64,000 nucleotides of DNA from Camelus bactrianus (taxonomy: Eukaryota; Chordata; Mammalia; Artiodactyla; Camelidae), in assembly GCF_048773025.1 (NCBI RefSeq), contig NC_133545.1, positions 10,992,001 to 11,056,000 on the forward strand, written 5' to 3'. The notes under the pieces are model-generated. The model saw nothing but the letters and a program-made list of their open reading frames with translations. It made no database searches and had not been told where the DNA came from. Numbering within the stretch: the stretch's first letter is position 1; each line of letters begins with the position of its first letter. Below, piece after piece: positions 34,676 to 45,003 of this stretch. A program made the position numbers and the translations under genes.

Positions 34676-35584
34676 ACTCTGCAACAGCCTAAGTGGGAAC
34701 CTGATTGGTCTTCCATGATTCATTCCTCCCTGGAAGACTGTCCACTGGAGCCAAGAAATGCTGTTGTTATTGGTAGAATCAAAACATCCACAGCCCCTCC
34801 GATGTGAGGCTTCTGGTCTAGAGAGTGAGAGGGGTTTCTGTTAGTCACACAGATTCATGTAAAATGGCAACTGTGCTAAATGTTACTGAAGATTATAAGC
34901 TATGAGCCCGTATAACGAGGGGATTTGAGCTACTAATATCAAGAAGGGAAACTTCCCTAAGGAGGTGGTGGTCAAGCTGAGGTCTGCAACAAGGAGGACA
35001 CAAGAGAAGAGACCTGTGTTAGCCCCAAGAACACAGCCTGGGAGGAGAAACACCTTCTTATGGGAGGAGCAGGACACACATGAGGAATGGATTGAACTGA
35101 CGCCAGGGTGTTTGAAGCAGAGACGAGGGGTGGGGAAGGACAACCAGGAGTGGACATCAGATGGACAAGGGCTTAGGACTGGAATGAAAAGGGTGTGGGA
35201 GAGATGGACTCATAAAACGCTAGTGGGGAAAGGAATATGGACCCGTGGTTTCAAGGGTGTCTGTTTGTACCCAATTTCAAATATACTTTCCTGTAAGCAG
35301 CTGGGTAGGAAGAATTCCTCTGGAAGTCCAGAGCTGAGGATGCTCCAATAGCAGAGATGGAGATGGGGGCCTTGGAGGAGAAGGCTGAGCCCCCTCACAT
35401 CGCGATGCTGGCCCAGCTGAGACTGGTCTGGGAGGACTCCCCGCACAAGGCAGACTTTCTTAAGGACAGGGCCTCTGAGGGTCCCCTGCTGGGGAATCCG
35501 GGGACAGTCTCCCATGGGACAGTGTCCTCCCCCGAGGGGGTCGGGGCCTCGTGAAGACAAGCCCAGCCCAGCCTTCTGTTGACC
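34676..35584. other. Intergenic, no gene recognised
   Basis: Unique-looking sequence between two V relics. No coding feature. Confidence 0.4.
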
Positions 35585-35879
35585 GGTCTGTGCAGAGCAA
35601 GCTGGCTGTGGGGTGGCTGTGGGGACAAGAGGACAAAGGGGTCAGGGAGACACTGTCAGACGCTAGGATGACACTTCTGGCTGTGGCAGAAAGCCACAGG
35701 CCCATCGGGGATTCCTCCTTCGTGCAGGCTGCCCTGTACAGCCCGCGCCCCGATGTCGGGTCCTGTTGATACCTACACATACACATTTAGCCCAGGACGA
35801 CAATCACAGACATCTCAACGTCACTTTCTGTTGAATCCTTGTTATCTTGGGGCCTGGGGAGTTCCAGCATCTGTGACAT
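35585..35879 (-). pseudogene. TRBV6-like pseudogene (V exon only, heavily decayed)
   Basis: The V exon relic is about 35622-35879. FR1 reads DAGTPQAPR then a stop; FR2 survives as YQQDP in another frame; the strand ACGAAGGAGGAATCCCCGAT aligns with the ACAAAGGAGACATCCCGGAC (DKGDIPD) part of the intact TRBV6 at 47345. The 3' end has lost Cys104. A decayed RSS (heptamer CACAGCC at 35615-35621, nonamer GCACAGACC at 35585-35593, spacer 21) follows. About 35 bp are missing overall and no leader is found. Its place between TRBV5 and TRBV7 fits human TRBV6-4. Confidence 0.65.
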
Positions 35880-36534
35880 CTGTGATCAAGGGAAGCCCAA
35901 ACCGGAGATGATGCCGGAGAGGGACCCCCGACGACTTAGACGCGAGAAAAGGCTGAGATTAGGGCTTCCTCATGTGCACCATGTTCTTTTCCACGCTAGG
36001 GATTTTTCTCACAGGCTGTTCCTCCGGCACAGAGCGTACATCCATTCCCAGACCTCTACTTCATTCCTTATGTGAAAATATGTTTCAGGTATATTTATTC
36101 TCACTCGTGAAACATAAAACTTACATTTTACTAGAACAAATTAAGGAAAGTACTTCCAGGGGTTTATCTGAGAGAGAACTTGCTGAGACAAAGAAAACTA
36201 TAATTTTGGTTGCATTAAATTCGTGGCCATCAAAACGCAACATAAAAAAATGGAAACGTAGGCTACAGACTGAGAAGACACAAGGCCTGGGTGTACGAGT
36301 GATGAATCAGTGTGAGATTACGTGGTCCTCAGAGTTGCCCAGGAGGAGGCCACGGTAACGATCACGGTGATGTGGGAGGTTCCCGGTGCTCTCCAGGGGG
36401 ACACACGAAGATGTGGCTGGGCCTCGGTTCTTAGGGACCAGGACACAGGGACTAAAGAGGGAGCAGCTGGGCCCATGAAGGAAGTATGGACTATAAACAG
36501 AGAAGCTTACTTCACAATTCTTCTAAACCATGAG
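35880..36534. other. Intergenic, no gene recognised
   Basis: No leader exon for the 35.6k pseudogene is seen here. Confidence 0.4.
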
Positions 36535-36690
36535 ACATTGGGGAAATGATTTAACCTCCCTGAGCTCTTTTATCTGTAAAGTCAGTATAAGGATATTTGA
36601 TTTGCATAAATGTCTAAATCATATAATACATGCAAAGAATCTAGCCCACGTTGAGGGCATAGTTGTTCCCCAGGACGTGGGTGATGCTGG
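36535..36690 (+). mobile_element. MIR SINE
   Basis: Contains GGGGAAATGATTTAACCTCC, CTGAGCTCTTTTATCTGTAA, ATACATGCAAAGAATCTAGC in MIR order. Confidence 0.7.
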
Positions 36691-36837
36691 GAGAGAGGTG
36701 GAAACATTCAGTGCACACGTGTGCTCTGAGCTCAGCAGGCCGAGAAAGTGTCTTTGAAATGACTAAAAACATCCCTTGAATGAGGGAAACATGGGTGGTG
36801 CCCGCACCCCCTCTCACTGCTCAAGCCGAGGCAGGGA

Positions 36838-36876
36838 GGTTTGTGCACAGAACACTCGTGACTCGGCAGGGCTGTG
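36838..36876 (-). promoter_or_regulatory. TRBV5 (36.9k) 23-RSS
   Basis: Heptamer CACAGCC at 36870-36876, 23-bp spacer, nonamer GCACAAACC at 36838-36846. Confidence 0.9.
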
Positions 36877-37332
36877 CCAGGCTGCTGGCGCAGAGATACA
36901 GGGCTGAGTCCGACAGCTGCAAGGAGCTCACGTTCAGCTCAGAGCGAGAGTCACCAAACTGTTGTGCTAAGAATCGATCCGGGAAGTTTCCTTTGGCTGT
37001 TTGCCTCCTTTCATAAAACTCAAAGAGCAACTGAGGGCCCTGACTCCAGGCCTGTTGGTACCAAGATATACCGAGGTGCCCAGAGATAGGGGAACATCTC
37101 AGGGTCACCATCTGTCCTGTGGTTTTGATCAGGTGTCTTGGAGTTTGGGTGACTCCAGCCTCCAAGGGGCCTGTGGGGAACACAGATATAAAAGGAGCAT
37201 GATGTTTATCCCCCAGGTGAGATGGAGGATTCAGGAGTCAGCAAACTCCGCAGAGCGATAATCTCTTTGTCCACGGCACTCACCCGCTCCCAGGAGACAA
37301 AGCATCGCCCAGGGAAGGAGCGTGGGGCCCAT
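36877..37332 (-). CDS. TRBV5: T-cell receptor beta variable gene, TRBV5 subgroup (intact frame)
   Basis: Leader exon 37284-37332 (MGPTLLPWAMLCLLGA, GTGAGT donor) and V exon 36877-37170 (294 bp) are in frame. FR1 [20 protein letters not shown], Cys23 in LRCSPISGH, Trp41 in ISWYQQAWSQGPQLLFEFY, FR3 KGNFPDRFLAQQFGDSRSEL and DSALYLCASSL. TQTPRHLIKT, CSPISGH and LLFEFY are TRBV5 hallmarks. The usual CRE decamer is missing: the aligned position at about 37446-37460 reads GCGATGGCCGCTC. It could be a poorly expressed allele or use another promoter. Position fits human TRBV5-2, which is a pseudogene. Confidence 0.9.
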
Positions 37333-38506
37333 GGTGAGCTGCTGGTGGGGCCGGAGGGCAGCTCTGTGTCTCTCGCGCTCAGGTTCTGGTCCTCCTGGAT
37401 GACAGCTGAGTGCTGGCTCCGCTCCTCCTGATTGGAGAGTTCTCCTGCGATGGCCGCTCCCACTTGTCCTCACCCTGCAGGCTTCCTGAGGTCCGGGGCT
37501 CTGTGCTGCCCACAAGCCAGACTCCTCTCCCTGTTCTGCAGAGCAGGAGGCTGGCTTCAGGCAAAATCTGTCCCCATACAACTCTGCTGATGATTCTCTG
37601 AGGCAGGTGCTCCTCTGCTGCCCCCACCCCTGCCCACCCCCGACCACCTCCAGCAACCAGGAAGCCCTGTCTCACCTTCCTCACCCCACCTTCCACTTCA
37701 GAGCTCCGTGCTGGAACTCACCCACCAGCGCATCTGCTGAGGGGGAGGGTCTGTGAGTAAATTTCCTGTTCCCACTCTGCCTGTGTGTCCTCAAGTCATC
37801 TCTCTGATGCTGGGGTCAAACTAAGCTTTGTCTCTGTATTTTCTTTTCCTGGTCATCATTCCTAGCCCCTGCTCTGAGTGGCCAGTGATGCAGAGTCACC
37901 AAAATTTGGTCCATCTGATCAGGTCCCAGGGGTGCCTGGATTGTCTACGGATGCCTTTATTGGTTTACAGCACAGACCCAGCCAGCTTGGGGTTAACTGT
38001 CCCCAAGCCCATCTTCAGTGCAATGGTCTGGAGAGTTTATGTCTACCCCTCCAGGCTCACCCTGCCCTGAAAGGCTGACCTTTGTGGATTATATTAACTG
38101 GGCTGCCTCTAATGGCAGGAGACTGAAGGGAGGCAGGGTCGCCAGCTGTCCCAGTTTATAACATCTATCCCTCGGCTTCCTTCTCCCTGCTTCATCTCTT
38201 CGTAGCTACTTTTCCTTACCAATGGCCGCAGCACCTGGCAGGCAGCGTGCTCCCTAAGCTACAGCGCCCAGCTGCCCGGGGAGCCACCTTCTCTGTTCCT
38301 TTCAACCAGTGCAGATGAGAACCACCCACCTATGCTGGCCCTCGGACACTTCTCCTTCCCTTACTGGTTTCCCTAACCCCTGCCTCACCTGTGTAAACAG
38401 TCTCTTCATTGTCCCTCCTCAACCCTGCCAGGACCCTGCTGAGTAGGTACGGCATGGGAAAAATGAGCTTGGAGAGTGTATTTTGCCTTTTAAAAAAGTA
38501 ACAAAG
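37333..38506. other. 5' flank of TRBV5, no gene recognised
   Basis: Holds the promoter region with a destroyed decamer. C-rich stretch at about 37615-37650. Confidence 0.45.
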
Positions 38507-38590
38507 ATTCTAACATTCTGCAATTAGCAGTAACAGAAGTTCTAATGTTCTGCAATTAGAAGTAAAATTTCTAACATTCTGCAATTAGCA
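38507..38590. repeat. Short tandem repeat, three units of about 30 bp
   Basis: Units beginning TTCTAACATTCTGCAATTAG at 38508, a variant at 38540 (TTCTAATGTTCTGC) and again at 38569. Periods are 32 and 29 bp. Confidence 0.85.
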
Positions 38591-38806
38591 CTACTGAGAG
38601 TCAGCTGAAGCTAAGAGAAACATGCAATGTGAAAATAAATGGTGCGAGCTGGGGACGTAGAACCCGAAGAGGACCCAGGGAAGTATGACTCCACTCCTCA
38701 CCTACTCCTGCCCACGGAACTCGACAGCAGGGGGCTTTACTCACAGCCACAGTGGAGACTACTCCATGCAGACCCCTCCTCGGGACCCCCCTTTAATCCC
38801 CCAGCA

Positions 38807-38826
38807 GTCGTGCCCCTCAGTGGATC
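38807..38826 (-). promoter_or_regulatory. Weak CTCF-like site upstream of TRBV5
   Basis: The minus strand reads GATCCACTGAGGGGCACGAC, resembling CCACTAGGGGGCAC with two changes in the core. About 1.5 kb upstream of the TRBV5 start. Possibly decayed. Confidence 0.35.
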
Positions 38827-39399
38827 ACCTGATGCCACAGGGATCACCTTTGATTTAAGAGGCAAGAAGGGAAGAAGCAGCTGAACTTTACAGAGAGTAG
38901 GAAAAGTTTTAAATGTTTGAAATAGTGTTTTGGAGAGTGAGAGAGTGAGCTAACTGGAATCTCAGAGCAGGAGGTAAAGGCAGGTAAGGCTAGTGGCCTG
39001 ATTTATCGCGCTAGATGCCAGTTTGTACAGGAGTGACTTACTCTGACCGCACGCGGCTGCTGCCGTGGAAAAGACCAGTGCACTCACTCTGGTTTGGGTT
39101 TCTGTAATGTCAGGGCATCTCAGGAAGATCATGGTAAGAGAATGGAGACAATCTTCAGGACAGGATTAAAATAACGTGACATCATCGAATCTTCTCTAGC
39201 ACGAAGCGGTGAAAATATGGAAGGACCCTAAGGGAAAGGATGGGAAAGAACAAAGAACAGGTGTGGGAGGACCGGAAGCTAGGGGCAGAGAGTGAGGTGA
39301 TGAACTCGGGATTTTGGAAGTGGGACATTTCCAGCTGATGGCAAAGAACACGGAATGATGTTATTAAAGTAGAGTAAGAATTAAAAAGAGACGACTCAT

Positions 39400-40400
39400 A
39401 CCTTTGGGGCAGGAAACAGGATGCAAAGGACACTAAATGTAAAAGAAAAAAATGACAAATTAGACTTTATAAAAAATTTAAATCTTCAATTCACCAAAAG
39501 GCAACACCAAAAAAGTGAAAAGGCAAGCCACTCTGGGAGAAGACAGACTCGGTGTATTTAATGGTCAAAAGACTCATCCCCAGCAAATCCATCATAGACA
39601 ACCTGATCTTTTTTTTTAAAAAAATGGACAAATTTGAAAGCAGGCCCCTTATAAAAGAAGACAGGAAGATGCTGGAAAAGTAAATCTCATGACTCATCAG
39701 AGAAGGATAACTGAGACACTGCCACAAACCCAACAGAAGGGCTGACAATAAAAAGGAGACAACCAAATGTTGGTGAGAACGGGGCCGGGGAACTCCCACC
39801 CCTTGCTGTGGCAAATTGGGACAGCCGCTTGGGAGAGCTGTTTGGCTGCTTCTAATAAAGTCAGACATGACCCTACCCTACGAATTCCACTCTTAGGTCT
39901 ACACCTAAGAGAAATGAATGCATTTACCCGCAAAGACGTGTACAAGAATATTCAGAACAGCTTTATTCATTAGAGTTGAAGGCTGGAACAACCCAGTCAT
40001 CCAGCAATAGGGGAATGGCTAAACCAAGGGTTATATACAAGGGAATTCTACTCAGAAATATAAAGAATAAACTGCTATATACACAACAAAATAAGCATAT
40101 CTCAAAAGTAATAATTTTTGAAAAAAAAGTTAGTTGAAACCAAGTATTTCCTATGTGTTTCCACTTACATGCAGTTTAAGAATAGACAAAGCTCTAGTGA
40201 TAAAAATCAGAAAAGTGGATAGCTCTGGGGAATAAATGGGGAAGATGCATGAGGACACTTTCTTGGGTGATGGAAATGTCCTTTTATCTTGATTTCAGTC
40301 ATGGCTGCACTGATGTACGCATTTGTCAAAATTTACCAAGCAGTACATGTAGGGAGCCTTTTTCTCTCTGTTAATTACACCTTAATAAAGGATTCCTAAA
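39400..40400 (+). mobile_element. Old L1 3' fragment
   Basis: Contains TTCAATTCACCAAAAGGCAA, GGACAAATTTGAAAGCAGGC, CAAATGTTGGTGAGAACGGG, TTCCACTCTTAGGTCTACAC, TATTCAGAACAGCTTTATTC, and a 3' region with TTAATTACACCTTAATAAAG. Coding capacity lost. Confidence 0.75.
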
Positions 40401-40407
40401 CACAAAC

Positions 40408-40553
40408 AAATTACATAAAAGATGGGAGTCATATTCAGTTTTATTGCTTGTATTCCATGTAGTCCACCTTAGAAATGAGTCACACACAAATTAGAGAAGA
40501 CAAGAAGAGTCACATGCATGAAGTATCGAGAACGCGAGAAGTTCTCGGGGACT
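40408..40553 (+). repeat. Direct repeat, copy 1
   Basis: AAAAGATGGGAGTCATATTC ... GCTTGTATTCCATGTAG ... AGAAATGAGTCACACACAAA; matches 41178-41323 over about 145 bp with scattered differences. Copies are 770 bp apart. Confidence 0.8.
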
Positions 40554-41177
40554 GAAATATACAACGTCCGAATTTGGCCTCAGAATAAGCTGGACTGACA
40601 AGTCTGCCCGGAAATAGCTGACGATCACCGGCTGAAGGAAAGCTGCCGCCAAGCAAAAACTTCCGAAAAAAAAAAATCCCCAAAGGCTGTTGAAATCATT
40701 ATTTCATGCATCTTGAACTGCTGTAAATACCATAATTTGGGAAATTGGTCATTCATCGGTTTTACCGCTTAGTCTTTCATTTAGACTTTGAGCAGATTGA
40801 CCAATTAGTGAATTGAGTTTTTGCCCAGCAAGCAGCCTGCTCCCTTCTGTGCGATCGGGTCCTGGGTCCACCAGTGCTGCGCGACAGGGCGTACATGGAC
40901 ACAGCGGGCCAAGGGGTGAGCAGCACCCGGGGTTTGCCCTTCCTGTGCAGCCCAGTTGTGGACCCCAGTCTTGGAGTTTAGGATCCCACATGAAGAAGCC
41001 TTGCTCTTGAGAGCGTGGACGTCTATCAGTAAGGAGCCAAGGAGGGCTGAGCTGGGGGGAGAATCAAATTGTTGCCCAATATTGCTTTGTAATATTTTAC
41101 AAGGAAAAAACGGAAGAGCTCATAGATTTTAATCCAAGCCCAAAGTATGATAAAAACTAGGTTTTTTTCTAAATTTA
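40554..41177. other. Spacer between direct repeats, no gene
   Basis: No known internal element is recognised. Confidence 0.4.
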
Positions 41178-41323
41178 CAAATTATATAAAAGATGGGAGT
41201 CATATACAATTTTATGCTTGTATTCCATATAGTTCAACTTAGAAATGAACCACACACAAATACGAGAAGACAGAACAGTCACACACATAAAATACTGGGA
41301 ATGTGAGAAGGTCTCAGTGACCT
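41178..41323 (+). repeat. Direct repeat, copy 2
   Basis: AAAAGATGGGAGTCATATAC ... GCTTGTATTCCATATAG ... AGAAATGAACCACACACAAA; partner of 40408-40553. Confidence 0.8.
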
Positions 41324-41950
41324 CAGAAGACCCCACAACCTCAGAAGACACACAACACTGCTGTATGCCCACAGGGAAGACTTAGTTTGTCATCTTTTTG
41401 GGGACAATTCTACAGTTGATCATCTCGAGGTCTAATGTTGCTGTTTGATGCATCTATGAGCATTTCCCCTAAGTGTTTACTTGTGTCTTTTATAACTTGT
41501 TAATGAGATTTTTGTTTTTTTCTTCCAGAGAATTCTTGCTTGGTATTTCAGACCCCCAGGCAACTTAATACAACAGTTTCAGATCTGGAGAGTCCCAGAT
41601 CACTCCGGGAGGTTAAAGCTGCTTGGCTGGTTTCTGCTTAGTTCTTCTGTACTGAAAAGAATGTGAAATAAAAATTTCATATTGGACACTGCTGTTCCTC
41701 TGGTTTACTCAATTGCCAGAGTATTCTGAATTGGGTGACAACATTAAGTGCAATTTGCACTTACACACACACACACACACGCATAATTCACTGTGATGCA
41801 CCTGAGTTCACACTAAGGCTCACATGCTCCAGCCCCCTCAAACTGAGATCCCAGGGCTGGGGAGCCTGGTAAGAGCTTCAGTGCGGGCAGGTTTTCTCCC
41901 CTGGTGAGACGTGGCTGCAAGAAGAAGTGTCCACCTCACGCTGGTCCTGA
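41324..41950. other. 3' flank of the 42k V gene, no gene
   Basis: Begins with a twofold CCTCAGAAGAC repeat (41321-41352). A (CA)n run lies at about 41763-41780. Confidence 0.45.
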
Positions 41951-41989
41951 GCTTTCTGTGCAGATTGCAGCTGGCTGTGCCGTGCTGTG
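41951..41989 (-). promoter_or_regulatory. 23-RSS of the 42k V gene
   Basis: Heptamer CACAGCA at 41983-41989, 23-bp spacer, nonamer ACAGAAAGC at 41951-41959. Confidence 0.88.
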
Positions 41990-42460
41990 GACACGCTGCT
42001 GGCACAGAGGTACAAGGATGTCTGGTTGGTGCTGGCAGACTCCAGGGTCAGGGGGAAATGCGCCTTCTCGGGTCGGGAGACTCGGTACCCCTCTGTGACC
42101 TCCCCTTCGGCAGTGCTGCCGATGTCATTTGAGTAATGGATCAGCCTTGGCCCCTGTCCTGGGTCTTGCTGATACCAGAACATTCCAAAATGGTTCATAT
42201 GCTGAGAACATTCCAGGACCGTCTTGTGCCCTGTTGATACAATACGGTATCTTGGCGTCTGGGTGATTTCCGCGTCCGTGGGGCCTGTTGAAGAGGCAGA
42301 CAGACGGTAGAGACCAGGTTTAAGAGGAAGCTGGATCTGCAAAGGAGAGGCAAGGGCTTGGAGCTGGGACTTAGCAAAGTGAAGGCAGACGTTTCAGCTG
42401 CGCCTGGAACTCACCTGCCCCCAGAAGACAGAGAATCACACAAAAGAGGCTGGGGCTCAT
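41990..42460 (-). CDS. T-cell receptor beta variable gene, subgroup uncertain (TRBV8 position; intact)
   Basis: Leader exon 42415-42460 is 46 bp, one codon shorter than its neighbours (MSPSLFCVILCLLGA), with a GTGAGT donor. V exon 41990-42284 (295 bp) is in frame: DAEITQTPRYRIVSTGHKTV, Cys23 in LECSQHMNH, Trp41 in MFWYQQDPGQGPRLIHYS, GEVTEGYRVSRPEKAHFPLT and Cys104 in SLYLCASSVS. The MNH..DPGQG.RLI.YS pattern puts it in the TRBV6/10/25-28 clan rather than TRBV5 or 7. Between TRBV7 and TRBV5 it occupies the place of human TRBV8-1, a pseudogene. It could be a functional TRBV8 counterpart or a cetartiodactyl-specific V; I cannot decide from sequence alone. Confidence 0.88.
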
Positions 42461-42549
42461 GGCCAGTTGGGGAGAAGAGGGCAGTCCCAGCTAAATACTC
42501 TGAGAGAGGGAGCTCCGGGCTCTTCTCCAGGGGCGGGAGGGTCTGCCTG

Positions 42550-42562
42550 GGGTGTCACTGAC
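42550..42562 (-). promoter_or_regulatory. Possible CRE-type decamer of the 42k V gene
   Basis: GGGGTGTCACTGA, about 90 bp upstream of the start codon; it lacks the A of GATGTCAC, so it is weaker than its neighbours. Confidence 0.45.
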
Positions 42563-42963
42563 TGCACCCAGGCAGATTCTCCTGGCCCAGGGTCCCCTGT
42601 GACTTGGCTCAGGTGAGGTCAGCTTCTCCTTGGCATGGCCTGCAGGGGAACTGGGGTGTGGCTGTGATGCACTGAGTTTTGGGCACACTCCACCCCCTTG
42701 GTCCCCCACATTCCTCTGGGACCTTTGCTCCTCTGCACCCGCCCCAGGCATTACCGGTGCCTTGCCCAAATCCTTCAACTGTGGATCTCATCAAAGTTTA
42801 GAGGGACCTCCCACTTCGCCCATAGCTGTAAATAGCTTAGCAATAACTGAAAACGTCTTCAAAGGCTGCCTGGTATTGAATCCACACCTGTTTTTCTTTA
42901 ACCCTTTTCTCCCCAGCTGCTCTCCCAGACTCTCCCCAGAGGCCCCTTAGAGCTCCGTGGCAT

Positions 42964-42984
42964 CACAGTGCCACCTTGTGGCCA
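42964..42984 (-). promoter_or_regulatory. Candidate CTCF site
   Basis: The minus strand reads GGCCACAAGGTGGCACTGTG, matching CCASNAGRKGGCRCTGTG. About 500 bp upstream of the 42k V start codon, in the same orientation as the others. Confidence 0.7.
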
Positions 42985-42999
42985 ATGACTGACATTTCA

Positions 43000-44964
43000 C
43001 CACTGTTCCTTCTACAATGGCCCAAGGGGTGCTGGGAAGTGTCTGCAAGATCATTTTTTCCTCAACGTCCTTCAACCCTAACCCCAACACTAATTCGAAC
43101 AAACCCTAACTCTATTCCTCTGACTCACCATGCTTAACAGCTCGCCTTCATTCTACTTAACTGCTGTCACATTATCTGGCAGCTATAGTCCAACTGAGAT
43201 CTTCTCCCTTAAAGCTGTCTTCTAGAAAGGAATAGAGAGAATGGGAGAAATGAGAGGAAATAATATTTAGTCTAAAAATGGGAAGAAAAACACAGAAGTT
43301 GAAGTGTTAGGAGGTTCTCTTCATTACTAAAGATAAACAAAGCTGCAAAAAAAAAAAAAAAAAAAAAAGACAGTATTAACTCCGAAATAAAGACCAGCAA
43401 AGGACTAGGGAGACAATGAGGGGAGACAACTTCAAGATGGGCTCAAATGTGAATGACTAAAAAGTGACATTGGAACGTAAGAAAAATAAGAACATCTTAT
43501 AAGGCAATAGCCATCGCGGAGGAGAGAGTGTCTGATGGGGAAATAGGGACGAATGGAATTAAGATCAGCAAGGGACAGTCTCCACTAAATGAGTAACCTG
43601 GACAATGTGCACCTATGATTTGAGCAGCAGAGAGAGAAGAGATGATTCTGGAAGAAGAAGAGGGGTTGTGAGACGTATGCAAACACTGGTGCACAAAAGT
43701 ATAAGGAAGCTGCATCTGCCAGGCTCCTGTGGCAAAAAACTGGAGACAAAGTCTGGAAAGGGAGTCCCTGGAATGGGACTTCAAGAGCCAGGAACTCCCC
43801 TGTGCGCCCGGCCTTCCTCAGTCCCCGGAGACACAAGGCAACAGAGCAAGGAGAGCTTTGCTGATGCCACAATTAAAATAAGACCAGGAAGACTCCCTTC
43901 CAAGGCATGCACTCTCTGGGGAAAGACATTTGGTGTCCCGAGCCACCACAATTTCTGATAAGTGGGTTTGGGGTGACTGTCACTCCCCTTACCTGCAAGG
44001 CTCAGGGCATCTCTATCACTGCCAAGTCTGTGACATTCATCCCAGTCTCCAGGCTGGGTTACCCTTTAGTTCTCCCAGAAACCATGACCCACGGTCTTAT
44101 CCGCTCTGACCAGGACTTCAGATTTCATAGATTCAAACTGCGGCTTCACCCAGATGCGTGGAAGATGTTATCTATAATACAGGGATTATATTTAAAACAT
44201 ATATATAATACAGCAAATAAATAAAAGGAAATAGGGGCATCGAGAAACATCCTGCTTGGGGTAAAGATCTCAGGAAATTATTTCAAATCAGAAGGCTAGG
44301 GCACCAAATAAAATAGTAAAAATCAGATTTACTCAGGGAATCAAGAGGAAACGGGAGAAATCGTGAAAGTATGCGTTAGTCTAGCTGTCAGGGCTGGAGC
44401 AGTGAAAACAGGGAAACGAAACAGAGGAAGCGGGTCACTTCAACGAGGCAAAGGTTATTATTTTCGACACTGTGTTCGCCAATTAACCGGCACAAAAGCA
44501 GTAAAGGCTTATTTCAGACAGGAAGACAGTCTTGACGCCGTGCTGTGGAAAACGTCCAGTGGCACAGGGATAGAAGAGGCTTTAGAAGGAAGAACATGCC
44601 TGAGGAGGTAGTCCAGAACTTTCTCGATGCCGACCACAGACACAGAGGAGGTGCTGCTCGCTGCACACAGCCAAAGCCGCGTCGTGGGCGGAGACCTGGG
44701 AGTCCTGTAGGAGACGGCCGCGTCCGGGACATTTGGTCCTTGCCTTGGAGCTCTGAGCTGGCGCTGGGGCTCCTAGAACCCAACGAGCCATTGTTTCCAT
44801 CCACCGACATTCACAGCCACAGTGTTTCAGGAGTTCTCTGTGGTCTCTTTCTACCCAAGGACAGCTGATGTCCAAAACTCCTTCGTTTTGCCACAGAATG
44901 AAGAGCAAAGGACAGCCTACTTGGGGTCTCTCTCTCTAGGAGATGCAAGGAGAGAGAGGGGTGA
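43000..44964. other. Intergenic between the TRBV7 pseudogene and the 42k V gene
   Basis: Apart from the possible relic at 43660-43870 and a poly(A) tract at 43347-43368, nothing is recognised. Confidence 0.45.
43660..43870 (-). pseudogene. Possible collapsed TRBV relic
   Basis: At 43815-43870 the minus strand gives SSPCSVALCLRGLRK, like a TRBV leader; about 100 bp further it gives LADAASLYFCAP, like the FR3 end L.D.ALYFCAS. Nearly all of the V exon between them would have to be deleted, and there is no clear RSS. Both matches could be chance. Confidence 0.3.
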
Positions 44965-45003
44965 GGTTTGTGAACAGGAAGGAGGTGGCTGTGTCCCACT
45001 GTG
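44965..45003 (-). promoter_or_regulatory. 23-RSS of the TRBV7 pseudogene
   Basis: Consensus heptamer CACAGTG at 44997-45003, 23-bp spacer, nonamer TCACAAACC at 44965-44973. Confidence 0.9.
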
